DNA from: Bacteroidales bacterium M5
GTDB lineage: Bacteria; Bacteroidota; Bacteroidia; Bacteroidales; Muribaculaceae
Assembly: GCA_001689535.1 (NCBI GenBank)
Contig: LUJP01000096.1
Coordinates: 1-56,683 of the forward strand
Length of the DNA stretch: 56,683 nt
Reading direction: 5' to 3'
The translations under genes were made by a program, and so were the position numbers. The notes below the pieces were generated by a model, which did not search any database, had not been told where the DNA came from, and worked only from the letters and a program-made list of their open reading frames with translations. Shown piece after piece: positions 42,309 through 50,274 of the stretch (position 1 is its first letter; every line of letters begins with the position of its first letter).

Positions 42309-43424
42309 TTAATTGGCACCTGGAATTTTTGCCGGCTGCGGTTCATGTACGGGATTGGATTCATGGCCTTCCTCCTGTGCAAACGAAATGAACATGCAGG
42401 AGAGCATCATGAACACGTAGGCCTGGATGCAGCTCACAAGCACGTCAATCAGAATCATGAACACCGAGAACATTACCGATATCACCGACGACAGGCCCAG
42501 CGCGAAAGCGCCCATGGGAGCGAAGATGAAGATGAGGAGCGTGAGCACGAGAACTATCATGTGGCCTCCCATCATATTTGCAAACAGACGGACCGTGAGA
42601 GCCGCCGGCTTGGTGAACACACCGAATATCTCGATTACCGGCATAATGGGCAGAGGGAATTTGAGCCACACGGGTACATCGGGCCAGAATACCTCTTTCC
42701 AGTAATGCTTTGTTCCGAAAATGTTGGTTACCAAGAACGTGAGAACCGCAAGGGTGAGAGTCACCGCAATATTGCCGGTAAGGTTAGCTCCACCGGGGAA
42801 TATCACTATCAGACCCAGAAGGTTCATGAACAGGATGAAGAAGAACACCGTGAGAAGATATGGCGCGAACTTCATGGATTTCTCCTTGAGCACCGGTTTA
42901 ATGGCGCCATCGTAGATAAACGAAATAGCCATCTCCATCAGGCCCACTCCTTTGCGGGGAGCCTTGTGGCCCATTCTTGCGTGCCAGCGGGCTACTGAGA
43001 GCACTGAGAGCACCACAAGTATGGCTGTGATGAAAATTCCGGCCACATTCTTGGTGATTGAGAAATCGAGAGGGCGGAATTCCTCGCCGTTCACAATCTC
43101 TACGAGCTTGCCTTTATATTTGCTGTCGTGACCACCGATTTTGAATATAGCGTCACCGTCGGTATAGGTTGCGCCATGAGCCACGCGCGACGAACTGAAA
43201 CAGTGTATTCCACCGTCCTTGCCAAATACTATGATGGGCAGCGGGATGCGCGTCTCATGGCTGAAAGGCACTTCCCAGCCGTAGGCATCGCCAAGGTGTT
43301 CGAATATGATTTCCTTGGGGTTGATAGCCTTTGACGAGTCTGCCGGCGCAGCCTCAGAGGCCTGAAGCGTTACGCTCCCGGCGGCCAGAAAGGCAATCAT
43401 CAGTATTAACAGTCGCTTTATCAT
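42309..43424 (-). CDS. atpB: ATP synthase a subunit with exported N-terminal extension
   Basis: 371 residues from the ATG at 43424, five bases after the atpC stop; a longer frame to 43469 would overlap atpC. The first 20 residues look like a signal peptide (LLILMIAFLAAGSVTLQASEA), then about 110 periplasmic residues precede the first membrane helix. Such an extension is known from Bacteroidetes AtpB. The membrane part contains the essential Arg in LTVRLFANMMGGH and the terminal SCIQAYVFMMLSCMFISFA. It forms the proton half-channels against the c-ring. Confidence 0.95.
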   Translation of the reverse strand: MIKRLLILMIAFLAAGSVTLQASEAAPADSSKAINPKEIIFEHLGDAYGWEVPFSHETRIPLPIIVFGKDGGIHCFSSSRVAHGATYTDGDAIFKIGGHDSKYKGKLVEIVNGEEFRPLDFSITKNVAGIFITAILVVLSVLSVARWHARMGHKAPRKGVGLMEMAISFIYDGAIKPVLKEKSMKFAPYLLTVFFFILFMNLLGLIVIFPGGANLTGNIAVTLTLAVLTFLVTNIFGTKHYWKEVFWPDVPVWLKFPLPIMPVIEIFGVFTKPAALTVRLFANMMGGHMIVLVLTLLIFIFAPMGAFALGLSSVISVMFSVFMILIDVLVSCIQAYVFMMLSCMFISFAQEEGHESNPVHEPQPAKIPGAN

Positions 43425-43428
43425 GGCT

Positions 43429-43662
43429 TCAGTATATGCAGACCGACACAACATTGTTGTCAACATCAACCAGGCCGCCGCTCACGGGCAGCTCAACCGT
43501 CTGGCCGTCCTGAATGTATCGGATCATGCCGGGGTCGAGGGTCGACACAAGCGACGCATGGTTATGAAGTACTGTAAAAGAGCCCTTGGTTCCCGGAAGG
43601 GTCACGGACTGGACCTCGCCTTCAAATACCACGTCTTCGGCCGATATGATTTTCAGTGTCAT
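43429..43662 (-). CDS. atpC: ATP synthase epsilon subunit, short form
   Basis: 77 residues that make up only the N-terminal beta-sandwich (LKIISAEDVVFEGEVQSVTLP, GSFTVLHNHASLVSTLDPG). The C-terminal two-helix domain, which in E. coli inhibits ATP hydrolysis, is missing. Short epsilon subunits are usual in Bacteroidetes. Rotor contact should persist, but control of reverse hydrolysis must work differently. It lies between atpD (49 bp) and atpB (5 bp). Confidence 0.95.
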   Translation of the reverse strand: MTLKIISAEDVVFEGEVQSVTLPGTKGSFTVLHNHASLVSTLDPGMIRYIQDGQTVELPVSGGLVDVDNNVVSVCIY

Positions 43663-43711
43663 CTGTTATTGTGTCTGTCGTTAATATTTATATTTCCTTA
43701 TTACGGTTCCC

Positions 43712-45217
43712 TTACACGCCTGCCTCGGCGAGCATCTTCTTGCCCTTGGCTATGGCTTCGTCGATGGTGCCGACGTTGAGGAATGCCTGTTCGGGATACT
43801 CGTCCATCTCGCCGGAGAGAATCATCTTGAAACCGCGGATAGTCTCCGAAAGGGGCACCATCACACCGGGAAGTCCGGTGAACTGCTCGGCCACGAAGAA
43901 GGGCTGCGAGAGGAAGCGCTGTGCGCGGCGCGCGCGGGCCACCACGAGTTTGTCCTCGTCCGACAGCTCGTCAACACCAAGAATGGCAATGATGTCCTGA
44001 AGCTCGTTGTATTTCTGCAGAAGCTGCTTCACGGCCTGGGCGGTCTGATAATGCTCCTCGCCTATGATATTGGGATCGAGGATTCGGGATGTAGATTCCA
44101 GAGGATCCACGGCCGGGTAGATACCAAGCTCGGCAATCTTACGCGAAAGCACCGTGGTGGCGTCGAGGAAGCTGAAGGTGGTTGCGGGAGCGGGGTCGGT
44201 CAAGTCGTCGGCCGGCACATAGATGGCCTGCACCGAGGTGATGGAGCCGTTCTTGGTTGAGGTGATTCGCTCCTGAAGCTTACCCATTTCCGAAGCCAGT
44301 GTAGGCTGATAGCCCACAGCCGAAGGCATACGGCCGAGAAGAGCCGAAACCTCCGAACCTGCCTGGGTGAAGCGGAAGATGTTGTCGATAAACAGAAGTA
44401 TCTCCTTACCGCCGCCGTCCTGATCGCGGAACTGTTCGGCTACAGTCAGACCCGAAAGAGCCACACGCAGACGTGCGCCCGGGGGTTCGTTCATCTGGCC
44501 GAACACCAGCGTGGCCTGCGAATCTTTCACCTCGTTCATGTCAACGTCGTGAAGATTCCATTCGCCTTTCTCCATACCGTCGCGGAACTTCTGACCATAT
44601 TTCATTACTCCGCTCTCGATCATCTCGCGGAGAAGGTCGTTGCCCTCGCGGGTACGCTCTCCAACACCGGTGAACACCGAAAAACCGTTATGGCCTTTGG
44701 CAATATTGTTGATGAGCTCCATGATAAGCACGGTCTTGCCCACACCGGCACCACCGAACAGACCGATCTTACCGCCCTTACTGTAAGGCTCAAGAAGGTC
44801 TATCACCTTTATACCGGTATAGAGCACTTCGGTACCGATGGTAAGCTCGTCGAATTCGGGCGCAGGCTGATGGATAGGACGGAGGTCTGTACGCTTCAGT
44901 GCCGGCAGACGGTCAATGGCCTCGCCGATAACGTTGAGCAGACGGCCTTTGACCTGCTCGCCTGTAGGTACGGCGATAGGACGGTCGAGATTGTCCACAC
45001 GCATGCCGCGCTGAAGTCCGTCGGTGCTTTCCATGGCCACACAGCGCACGGTGTTCTCGCCTATATGCTGCTCTACCTCGAGAATCAGCATCGAGCCGTC
45101 GTTACGGTCAATCTTAAGAGCCGTATAGATAGGAGGAAGCACATTGCCCTCACCTTCAAAGCTCACGTCGACCACAGGACCGATTACCTGGGATATTTTT
45201 CCGAATTTGTCGCTCAT
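43712..45217 (-). CDS. atpD: ATP synthase beta subunit
   Basis: 501 residues. The catalytic subunit of F1: Walker A GGAGVGKTVLIMELI, catalytic Glu in GVGERTREGNDL, Walker B LLFIDNIFRFTQAG, and the signature PAVDPLESTSR. It is the first gene of the ATP synthase set, 43 bp downstream of nuoH, with no promoter-like sequence in that gap. Order D-C-B-E-F-H-A-G is the usual one in Bacteroidetes, but its position inside the nuo genes is not. Confidence 0.98.
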   Translation of the reverse strand: MSDKFGKISQVIGPVVDVSFEGEGNVLPPIYTALKIDRNDGSMLILEVEQHIGENTVRCVAMESTDGLQRGMRVDNLDRPIAVPTGEQVKGRLLNVIGEAIDRLPALKRTDLRPIHQPAPEFDELTIGTEVLYTGIKVIDLLEPYSKGGKIGLFGGAGVGKTVLIMELINNIAKGHNGFSVFTGVGERTREGNDLLREMIESGVMKYGQKFRDGMEKGEWNLHDVDMNEVKDSQATLVFGQMNEPPGARLRVALSGLTVAEQFRDQDGGGKEILLFIDNIFRFTQAGSEVSALLGRMPSAVGYQPTLASEMGKLQERITSTKNGSITSVQAIYVPADDLTDPAPATTFSFLDATTVLSRKIAELGIYPAVDPLESTSRILDPNIIGEEHYQTAQAVKQLLQKYNELQDIIAILGVDELSDEDKLVVARARRAQRFLSQPFFVAEQFTGLPGVMVPLSETIRGFKMILSGEMDEYPEQAFLNVGTIDEAIAKGKKMLAEAGV

Positions 45218-45260
45218 AACAGTTGGAAGTGTTGGAATATAGTTTTAAGGAGCTGTATTT

Positions 45261-46337
45261 TTAGAAGTGGATGCCGTAGACGATGATAAGAACCATCACC
45301 ACGAGGTTTACAAGATTGATGGGGAGCAGGTATTTCCATTCCAGCGCCAGCATCTGGTCGATTCGCAGACGGGGGAATGTCCATTTGAACCATATTATGA
45401 TAAACGAGATCAGTATGGCCTTGCCGATGAACCAGAGCACCGAAGGTATCCAGTCCATGACCATGTTGAATGAATCCCATCCGGGGATATGCAGAGGCAT
45501 CCATCCGCCGAAGAACAGGAGTGTAGCCACGCCCGATACCACAAACAGATTCAGGTACTCAGCCAGGTAGAAGAAACCAAAGTGAATACCGGAATACTCG
45601 GTGTGGTAACCTGCTGTAAGCTCGCTCTCGGCTTCGGGAAGGTCAAACGGGCCGCGGTTGGTCTCGGCCGTACCTGCTATCAGATAGATTATAAACGCTA
45701 TGATAGCGGGAACGTGAGCCGTGAAGATAAACCACAGATTGCTCTGTGCCTCTACTATCTCCACCACATTCATGGTGCCTGCGAAAGCCACCATGGTAAG
45801 AACAGACAGGCCGATGGAAAGTTCATAGCTCACCATCTGGGCTCCCGAGCGGAGAGCGCCGATGAGAGTGAACTTGTTGGCGCTGGACCATCCTGCGAGC
45901 AGAATGCCGAGCACACCTATCGACGAAACGGCAATCAGGAAGAAGATGCCAATGTTGAAGTTGATTATCTGAAGTCCGTTGCCCCAGGGAAGCACGGCGA
46001 AAGCCAGCATCGAGGCGAGAATCACAAGATAAGGAGCCAGGGCAAAAAGGAACTTGTCGGTATACTTGAGCGAGATAAGCTCCTTGATGAGAATCTTGAA
46101 CATGTCGGCCACACTCTGCAGCAGACCCCAGGGACCTACACGGTTCGGGCCGAGACGGCACTGGAATGCGGCGCATATCTTGCGTTCATACCATATATAA
46201 AAGAGGGCGAGCACCGAGTAGGTGAGCAGCAGCAGAACGCCTATCAGGACACATTCGGTCGTGATGGCGAGCCATTCAGGCATATACTGCAGAAGCGTGG
46301 TGTGGACCCAATTGGTCAGAAATGAAAAATCAAACAT
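45261..46337 (-). CDS. nuoH: NADH-quinone oxidoreductase subunit H
   Basis: 358 residues, eight helices. The membrane subunit that forms the quinone chamber with NuoB and NuoD. The highly conserved loops ERKICAAFQCRLGPNRVGPWG and AETNRGPFDLPEAESELTAG are present, with the acidic residues of the E-channel. It lies 55 bp after nuoCD. The next gene downstream is atpD rather than nuoI. Confidence 0.97.
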   Translation of the reverse strand: MFDFSFLTNWVHTTLLQYMPEWLAITTECVLIGVLLLLTYSVLALFYIWYERKICAAFQCRLGPNRVGPWGLLQSVADMFKILIKELISLKYTDKFLFALAPYLVILASMLAFAVLPWGNGLQIINFNIGIFFLIAVSSIGVLGILLAGWSSANKFTLIGALRSGAQMVSYELSIGLSVLTMVAFAGTMNVVEIVEAQSNLWFIFTAHVPAIIAFIIYLIAGTAETNRGPFDLPEAESELTAGYHTEYSGIHFGFFYLAEYLNLFVVSGVATLLFFGGWMPLHIPGWDSFNMVMDWIPSVLWFIGKAILISFIIIWFKWTFPRLRIDQMLALEWKYLLPINLVNLVVMVLIIVYGIHF

Positions 46338-46392
46338 AAATGTGATATCTTTTGGCTATATGATTTGTCTTTTTTGTTTCTTACTCTCAGGG

Positions 46393-48021
46393 TCAGCGGT
46401 CCATGTCAGGCACAATATAGTCGAGCGATCCGCCAATGGTGATGAGGTCAGCAACTTTCTGGCCGCGGGTGAGATGGTCAACCACTGCAGCGGCGGGAAG
46501 CGACGGCGGAACAATCTTGAGGCGGTAAGGCGATGTGGTGCCGTCGCTCTCAAGATAGATACCGAATGTGCCGCGGCAACCTTCAACGGTGCGGAACCAG
46601 TGTCCCACGGGAAGTTTGAGCACCTTGGGCACTTTCACGCAGATTTCGCCTTCGGGAATGTTGTCGATAAGCTGCTCGATGATACGGGCGCTCTCCACAA
46701 TCTCGTCCATGCGCACCTTGAAGCGGGCCATGGAATCACCCTCATGACGGATAACCTCCTTAAAGTCAAGCTCGGAATAGATGCTGTAGGGATCGGTCTT
46801 GCGGACGTCGCATGCCCAGCCGGAGGCACGTCCCGACGGGCCGGTAACGGACCACGAGATTGCATCCTCTTTCGTGAGCACACCCACGCCGTCCATACGG
46901 TTGTGGGCTATCACATTGCCGGTAAACACCTTGTTGTATTCCTTGATATTGGCGGGGATAACGGCCAGAAGGGCCTTCACATCCTTCACGAAGTCGGGAT
47001 GCAGATCCTGCATCACACCGCCAATGCACTCGTAGTTGAACGTCATACGGGCGCCGCAGGTCTTCTCCATTATGTCGAGAATCTGCTCGCGCACGCGCAG
47101 CGTATAGAACAGCATGGTGGTTGCACCGAGGTCCATGCAGAATGTTCCCATGAACAGACAGTGGCTGGCGATACGGGAAAGCTCGTCCATCAGCACGCGT
47201 ATCACCTGGGCGCGGCGGCTTATCTCAATGCCGGCGGCCTGCTCTATGGTCATGCACAGACAGTGGTGATAGGGATGGGCCGAGAAGTAATCCAGTCGGT
47301 CCATGAAATGAAGTGTCTGAGGATAAGTGAGCTTCTCGCATATTTTTTCGATGCCGCGGTGGATATATCCCATGTAGACATCGATTTTATTTATGGTCTC
47401 GCCATCGATCGCCGTGCGGAAACGGAGCACGCCGTGGGTGGCGGGATGCTGCGGGCCGATGTTGACCACGAAGTCCTCGGGCTGGAACACCATCACCTCT
47501 TTTTTCTCGACTTTTCCGTCGGCGGTTTCCACGTATGTGTCGGTGAAATCGCTCTGACGCTCGCTGTCGGTGGTCACGGGGTTGAGCTCGGGATTTTCGT
47601 CGTAGTTCTTGCGGAGCGGATGACCGTTCCAGTCTATGCTCAGGAAGAGACGGCGCATGTCGGGGTTGCCTATGAACACTATTCCGAAGAAGTCGTAGAC
47701 CTCGCGCTCGAAGATACCGGCTATATGCCAGAGATCAGCCACGCTGTGGAGCATAGGCTTCTCTACATTGTCGGTGGTAACTTTCACGGCCAGATGGCGG
47801 CAGTGGGTGGTGGAGGTGAGATAATAGATACAGCCCACCTTCTCCTTCCAGTCCATACCTACGATTGTCACGAGGAAGTCGAACCGGAGTTCCTCGTTAT
47901 CGCGGAGCTGTCGGGCAAAATCGGGCCATTGGGCGTCGGGAATGCATACTGTCAGTGTGTCACCGGGCTCGAAAGTGGCCTGGGGCTGCAGTCTGGCAAT
48001 TATTTCCTGAAGTTCTGCCAT
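46393..48021 (-). CDS. nuoCD: Fused NADH-quinone oxidoreductase subunits C and D
   Basis: 542 residues. Residues 1-150 are NuoC (AVKVTTDNVEKPMLHSVADLW, EREVYDFFGIVFIGNPDMRRL); from about 175 it is NuoD (NIGPQHPATHGVLRF, the quinone-site His and Tyr region YMGYIHRGIEKICEKLTYPQ, and a C-terminal GSLDYIVPDMDR). C-D fusions occur in several bacteria including Bacteroidetes. The two parts form the peripheral arm next to the quinone site. It is 89 bp downstream of nuoB. Confidence 0.97.
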   Translation of the reverse strand: MAELQEIIARLQPQATFEPGDTLTVCIPDAQWPDFARQLRDNEELRFDFLVTIVGMDWKEKVGCIYYLTSTTHCRHLAVKVTTDNVEKPMLHSVADLWHIAGIFEREVYDFFGIVFIGNPDMRRLFLSIDWNGHPLRKNYDENPELNPVTTDSERQSDFTDTYVETADGKVEKKEVMVFQPEDFVVNIGPQHPATHGVLRFRTAIDGETINKIDVYMGYIHRGIEKICEKLTYPQTLHFMDRLDYFSAHPYHHCLCMTIEQAAGIEISRRAQVIRVLMDELSRIASHCLFMGTFCMDLGATTMLFYTLRVREQILDIMEKTCGARMTFNYECIGGVMQDLHPDFVKDVKALLAVIPANIKEYNKVFTGNVIAHNRMDGVGVLTKEDAISWSVTGPSGRASGWACDVRKTDPYSIYSELDFKEVIRHEGDSMARFKVRMDEIVESARIIEQLIDNIPEGEICVKVPKVLKLPVGHWFRTVEGCRGTFGIYLESDGTTSPYRLKIVPPSLPAAAVVDHLTRGQKVADLITIGGSLDYIVPDMDR

Positions 48022-48110
48022 ATTGATTGTCTGTTGATATTTTCTCTGTTATGATAATGATGGTTGGGGAGGAGAAAGATGAAGCCTCGGCAGCGGGAAA
48101 GGGCAATCCG

Positions 48111-48719
48111 TCAGTCCTTCACCTCATCGAGGGGATGGTCTTTCAGGAACTCTTCCTGCTTCTGCTTGCGGTTCACGCCGCCGAAAAAGTTCTCGACCTT
48201 GATTTTGCGCGAAAGCTGCATTATGGAATAAATCATGGCTTCGGGACGCGGAGGACAGCCGGGGAGGTATACATCCACGGGGATTATCTGGTCCACACCC
48301 ATCACCACATGATATGATTTCTTGAACGGACCGCCCGATACGGCGCATGCGCCGCACGCAATCACATATTTAGGTTCGGCAAGCTGATCGTACAGACGGC
48401 GAACGACCGGCGCCATACGGTTCACGATGGTTCCGGCCACCATAATAAAGTCGGCCTGACGTGGCGACGAACGGGCAACTTCCCATCCGAAGCGGGCCAT
48501 ATCATAGCGCGCTGCGCCAAGGCTCACGAATTCTATGCCGCAGCAGCTGGTGGCAAACGTAAGAGGCCACAGAGAGTTGGAACGGCCCCAGTTGATGAGT
48601 TTGTCGAGCGATCCCACAACCACGTTGGTGCCGTGGGCGCGAAGCTCGTCAACGAGTTTCTCTATATATTCGTTGTCTTTCCATGCCGCGTAGGGCATAT
48701 TTTTGGTAGTTACTTCCAT
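48111..48719 (-). CDS. nuoB: NADH-quinone oxidoreductase subunit B
   Basis: 202 residues. It binds the terminal N2 4Fe-4S cluster with cysteines in ATSCCGIEF (two adjacent), GACAVSGGPF and PGCPPRPEAM. The start overlaps the end of nuoA by 10 bp. The C-terminal 30 residues are charged and variable. The subunit hands electrons to quinone at the junction with NuoD and NuoH. Confidence 0.97.
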   Translation of the reverse strand: MEVTTKNMPYAAWKDNEYIEKLVDELRAHGTNVVVGSLDKLINWGRSNSLWPLTFATSCCGIEFVSLGAARYDMARFGWEVARSSPRQADFIMVAGTIVNRMAPVVRRLYDQLAEPKYVIACGACAVSGGPFKKSYHVVMGVDQIIPVDVYLPGCPPRPEAMIYSIMQLSRKIKVENFFGGVNRKQKQEEFLKDHPLDEVKD

Positions 48720-49078
48720 TCAAGAGCTCCTTTCCGCCAGGCATACACAAGGCCCAGCACCAATATGGTGAAGAATATGGCAATGCTTATGAGGCCTGCT
48801 CCTCCAAGCTCCTTGACGCGAACCGCCCAGGGGAAAAGAAACACGCACTCAACATCAAACATTAAAAACAGAATTGCAAACAAATAGTAGCCTACCTTGA
48901 ACTGAGCCATTGATTCACCGCGGGTAGGAATACCGCATTCATAGGCCTCCCCTTTCTGGGGATTGGTAGAGCTTGGAGAAATTAATCCTGCCAGCCATAG
49001 AGCCAGAGCCACCAGACCTATGCCCGTAAGGGCCGCAGTGATGGCGAGTGTAGAGGACTGAATACCTAAAATTAACAT
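48710..49078 (-). CDS. nuoA: NADH-quinone oxidoreductase subunit A
   Basis: 122 residues with three membrane helices. The conserved KGEAYECGIPTRGE loop, with the Cys that marks active/deactive states in other species, and the acidic LFLMFDVECVFLFPWAV helix are present. It is the first gene of the 19-gene minus-strand block and has a leader of about 125 nt if the -7 box at 49211-49218 is used. Confidence 0.96.
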   Translation of the reverse strand: MLILGIQSSTLAITAALTGIGLVALALWLAGLISPSSTNPQKGEAYECGIPTRGESMAQFKVGYYLFAILFLMFDVECVFLFPWAVRVKELGGAGLISIAIFFTILVLGLVYAWRKGALEWK

Positions 49079-49210
49079 ATTTATTTATATTTGTACTATA
49101 ATCTAAGACAATCATAGATGCCGATAGCACAACGCGTTGCAGTCAGCCCACACATATAAAATCCGGGCACGACCGCCGTGTTTTCTATGGCATTCATACA
49201 ATATACCGTG

Positions 49211-49218
49211 CAAATATA
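49211..49218 (-). promoter_or_regulatory. -7 box for the nuo-atp operon
   Basis: TATATTTG on the minus strand fits TAnnTTTG. The start site would be near 49204, leaving about 125 nt of untranslated leader. No TTG lies at the usual distance upstream. This is the only candidate seen before nuoA. I see no gene in 49079-49331. Confidence 0.45.
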
Positions 49219-49331
49219 GTCAAAATATTAGAATTACCCGCCACTTTAACACTCTAATTTTTCGCAATTTTTCACATTTATATAGTATCCGCTTTCTCCG
49301 ACAATCACATTCCCTCACGGACCCCCCTCCT

Positions 49332-50195
49332 CTATTCTGAAAAATTCAGATTGCTGTAAAGAAATGCCGTGACGCGATAGTCGCCGCCATCCACGGTGAG
49401 AACGAAATCCACCTCCATCGATCCGGTCTCGTCGGCCTCGACGGTTATGTCGCTTATCTCGGCGTCGGTCCCCGTCGGCACCGCCTGCCATGAAGTGCCC
49501 TCCTTCTGCGATAGGCCGAAGCCTGTATTTGAAAGCGTGAGCCCCATTCCCTCCACACTCAGGCTCTCTACGGGCCCATCAAGTCCTGCCACCGTCATTG
49601 AAGCCGTCATCGCCTCGGGATCGAGCGTCAGGGCGAACTCAGTATCATAATCAACAGTCTCGACACCCGTTGATTCGTCGCGCACCCGCGTGGCGCCGGC
49701 CGACTGCATGTCATACGGAAAAGCCGTCACCTCGTAGACGCCGTTCACATAATAATGTATGTAAAATCCATGGCTATGGTTTTCATCTGCGGCCGAGGCC
49801 TCGAAATACACTATCACCACATCTTTCAGTGTGATTCCGCCGGAAGTCTCGACATTCGACGGTATCAACTCGTCAGCCTTTATCATCCTCGCTTTTCCGG
49901 GCACATCAAGCCTATAGGTCCACTCCACGTCGTCAAACATCAGCGTGACAGGCGTTTCGTCAGACGTCATGGCAAGATTGCTTATCGTAAGGGACGCCGT
50001 GCGGTTATCATCATCGAATGTGGCGGCATAGCCAACATCGGGCATCACTACCGCGCTACGGCCCTGACTGCTGACGTAATTGAACGAGCGCACATCCACG
50101 GCGGTGACAAATTTTGCCAGTGGATCCTCGCCCCGGCACCCTGCCAGCAATGCCAGCGCAAAGCATAATACAAGAAGCGGTCGGATAGTCTTCAT
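49332..50195 (-). CDS. Lipoprotein with two similar beta domains, function unknown
   Basis: 287 residues from the ATG at 50195, giving a good lipobox (LLAGC20); an earlier ATG at 50219 is possible. The mature protein shows an internal duplication: residues about 54-162 and 181-281 follow the same pattern (a Tyr/Phe start, T-ASLTISNL or T-ASMTVAGL, then a closing YVNGVYEVTAFPY or TVDGGDYRVTAFLY). The first copy has a His-rich loop (ENHSHGFYIHYY). It lies 80 bp downstream of a TonB-dependent receptor gene on the same strand and is probably its lipoprotein partner, catching a ligand at the cell surface. I cannot name a family. Confidence 0.75.
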   Translation of the reverse strand: MKTIRPLLVLCFALALLAGCRGEDPLAKFVTAVDVRSFNYVSSQGRSAVVMPDVGYAATFDDDNRTASLTISNLAMTSDETPVTLMFDDVEWTYRLDVPGKARMIKADELIPSNVETSGGITLKDVVIVYFEASAADENHSHGFYIHYYVNGVYEVTAFPYDMQSAGATRVRDESTGVETVDYDTEFALTLDPEAMTASMTVAGLDGPVESLSVEGMGLTLSNTGFGLSQKEGTSWQAVPTGTDAEISDITVEADETGSMEVDFVLTVDGGDYRVTAFLYSNLNFSE

Positions 50196-50274
50196 GACTT
50201 TCCAACCGCCTGAATGCATTTTTTGTTCGGGCCTTCGGCCGAAATCTGAAATCTATTTCCGCTAGCGTCCGCTT

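Noticed and set aside
46222..48054. A 610-codon open frame on the plus strand
   Set aside because: It lies wholly antisense to nuoCD and part of nuoH, whose products are unmistakable. Its predicted protein has no recognisable domain; the opening is a by-product of GC-rich codons in the real genes.
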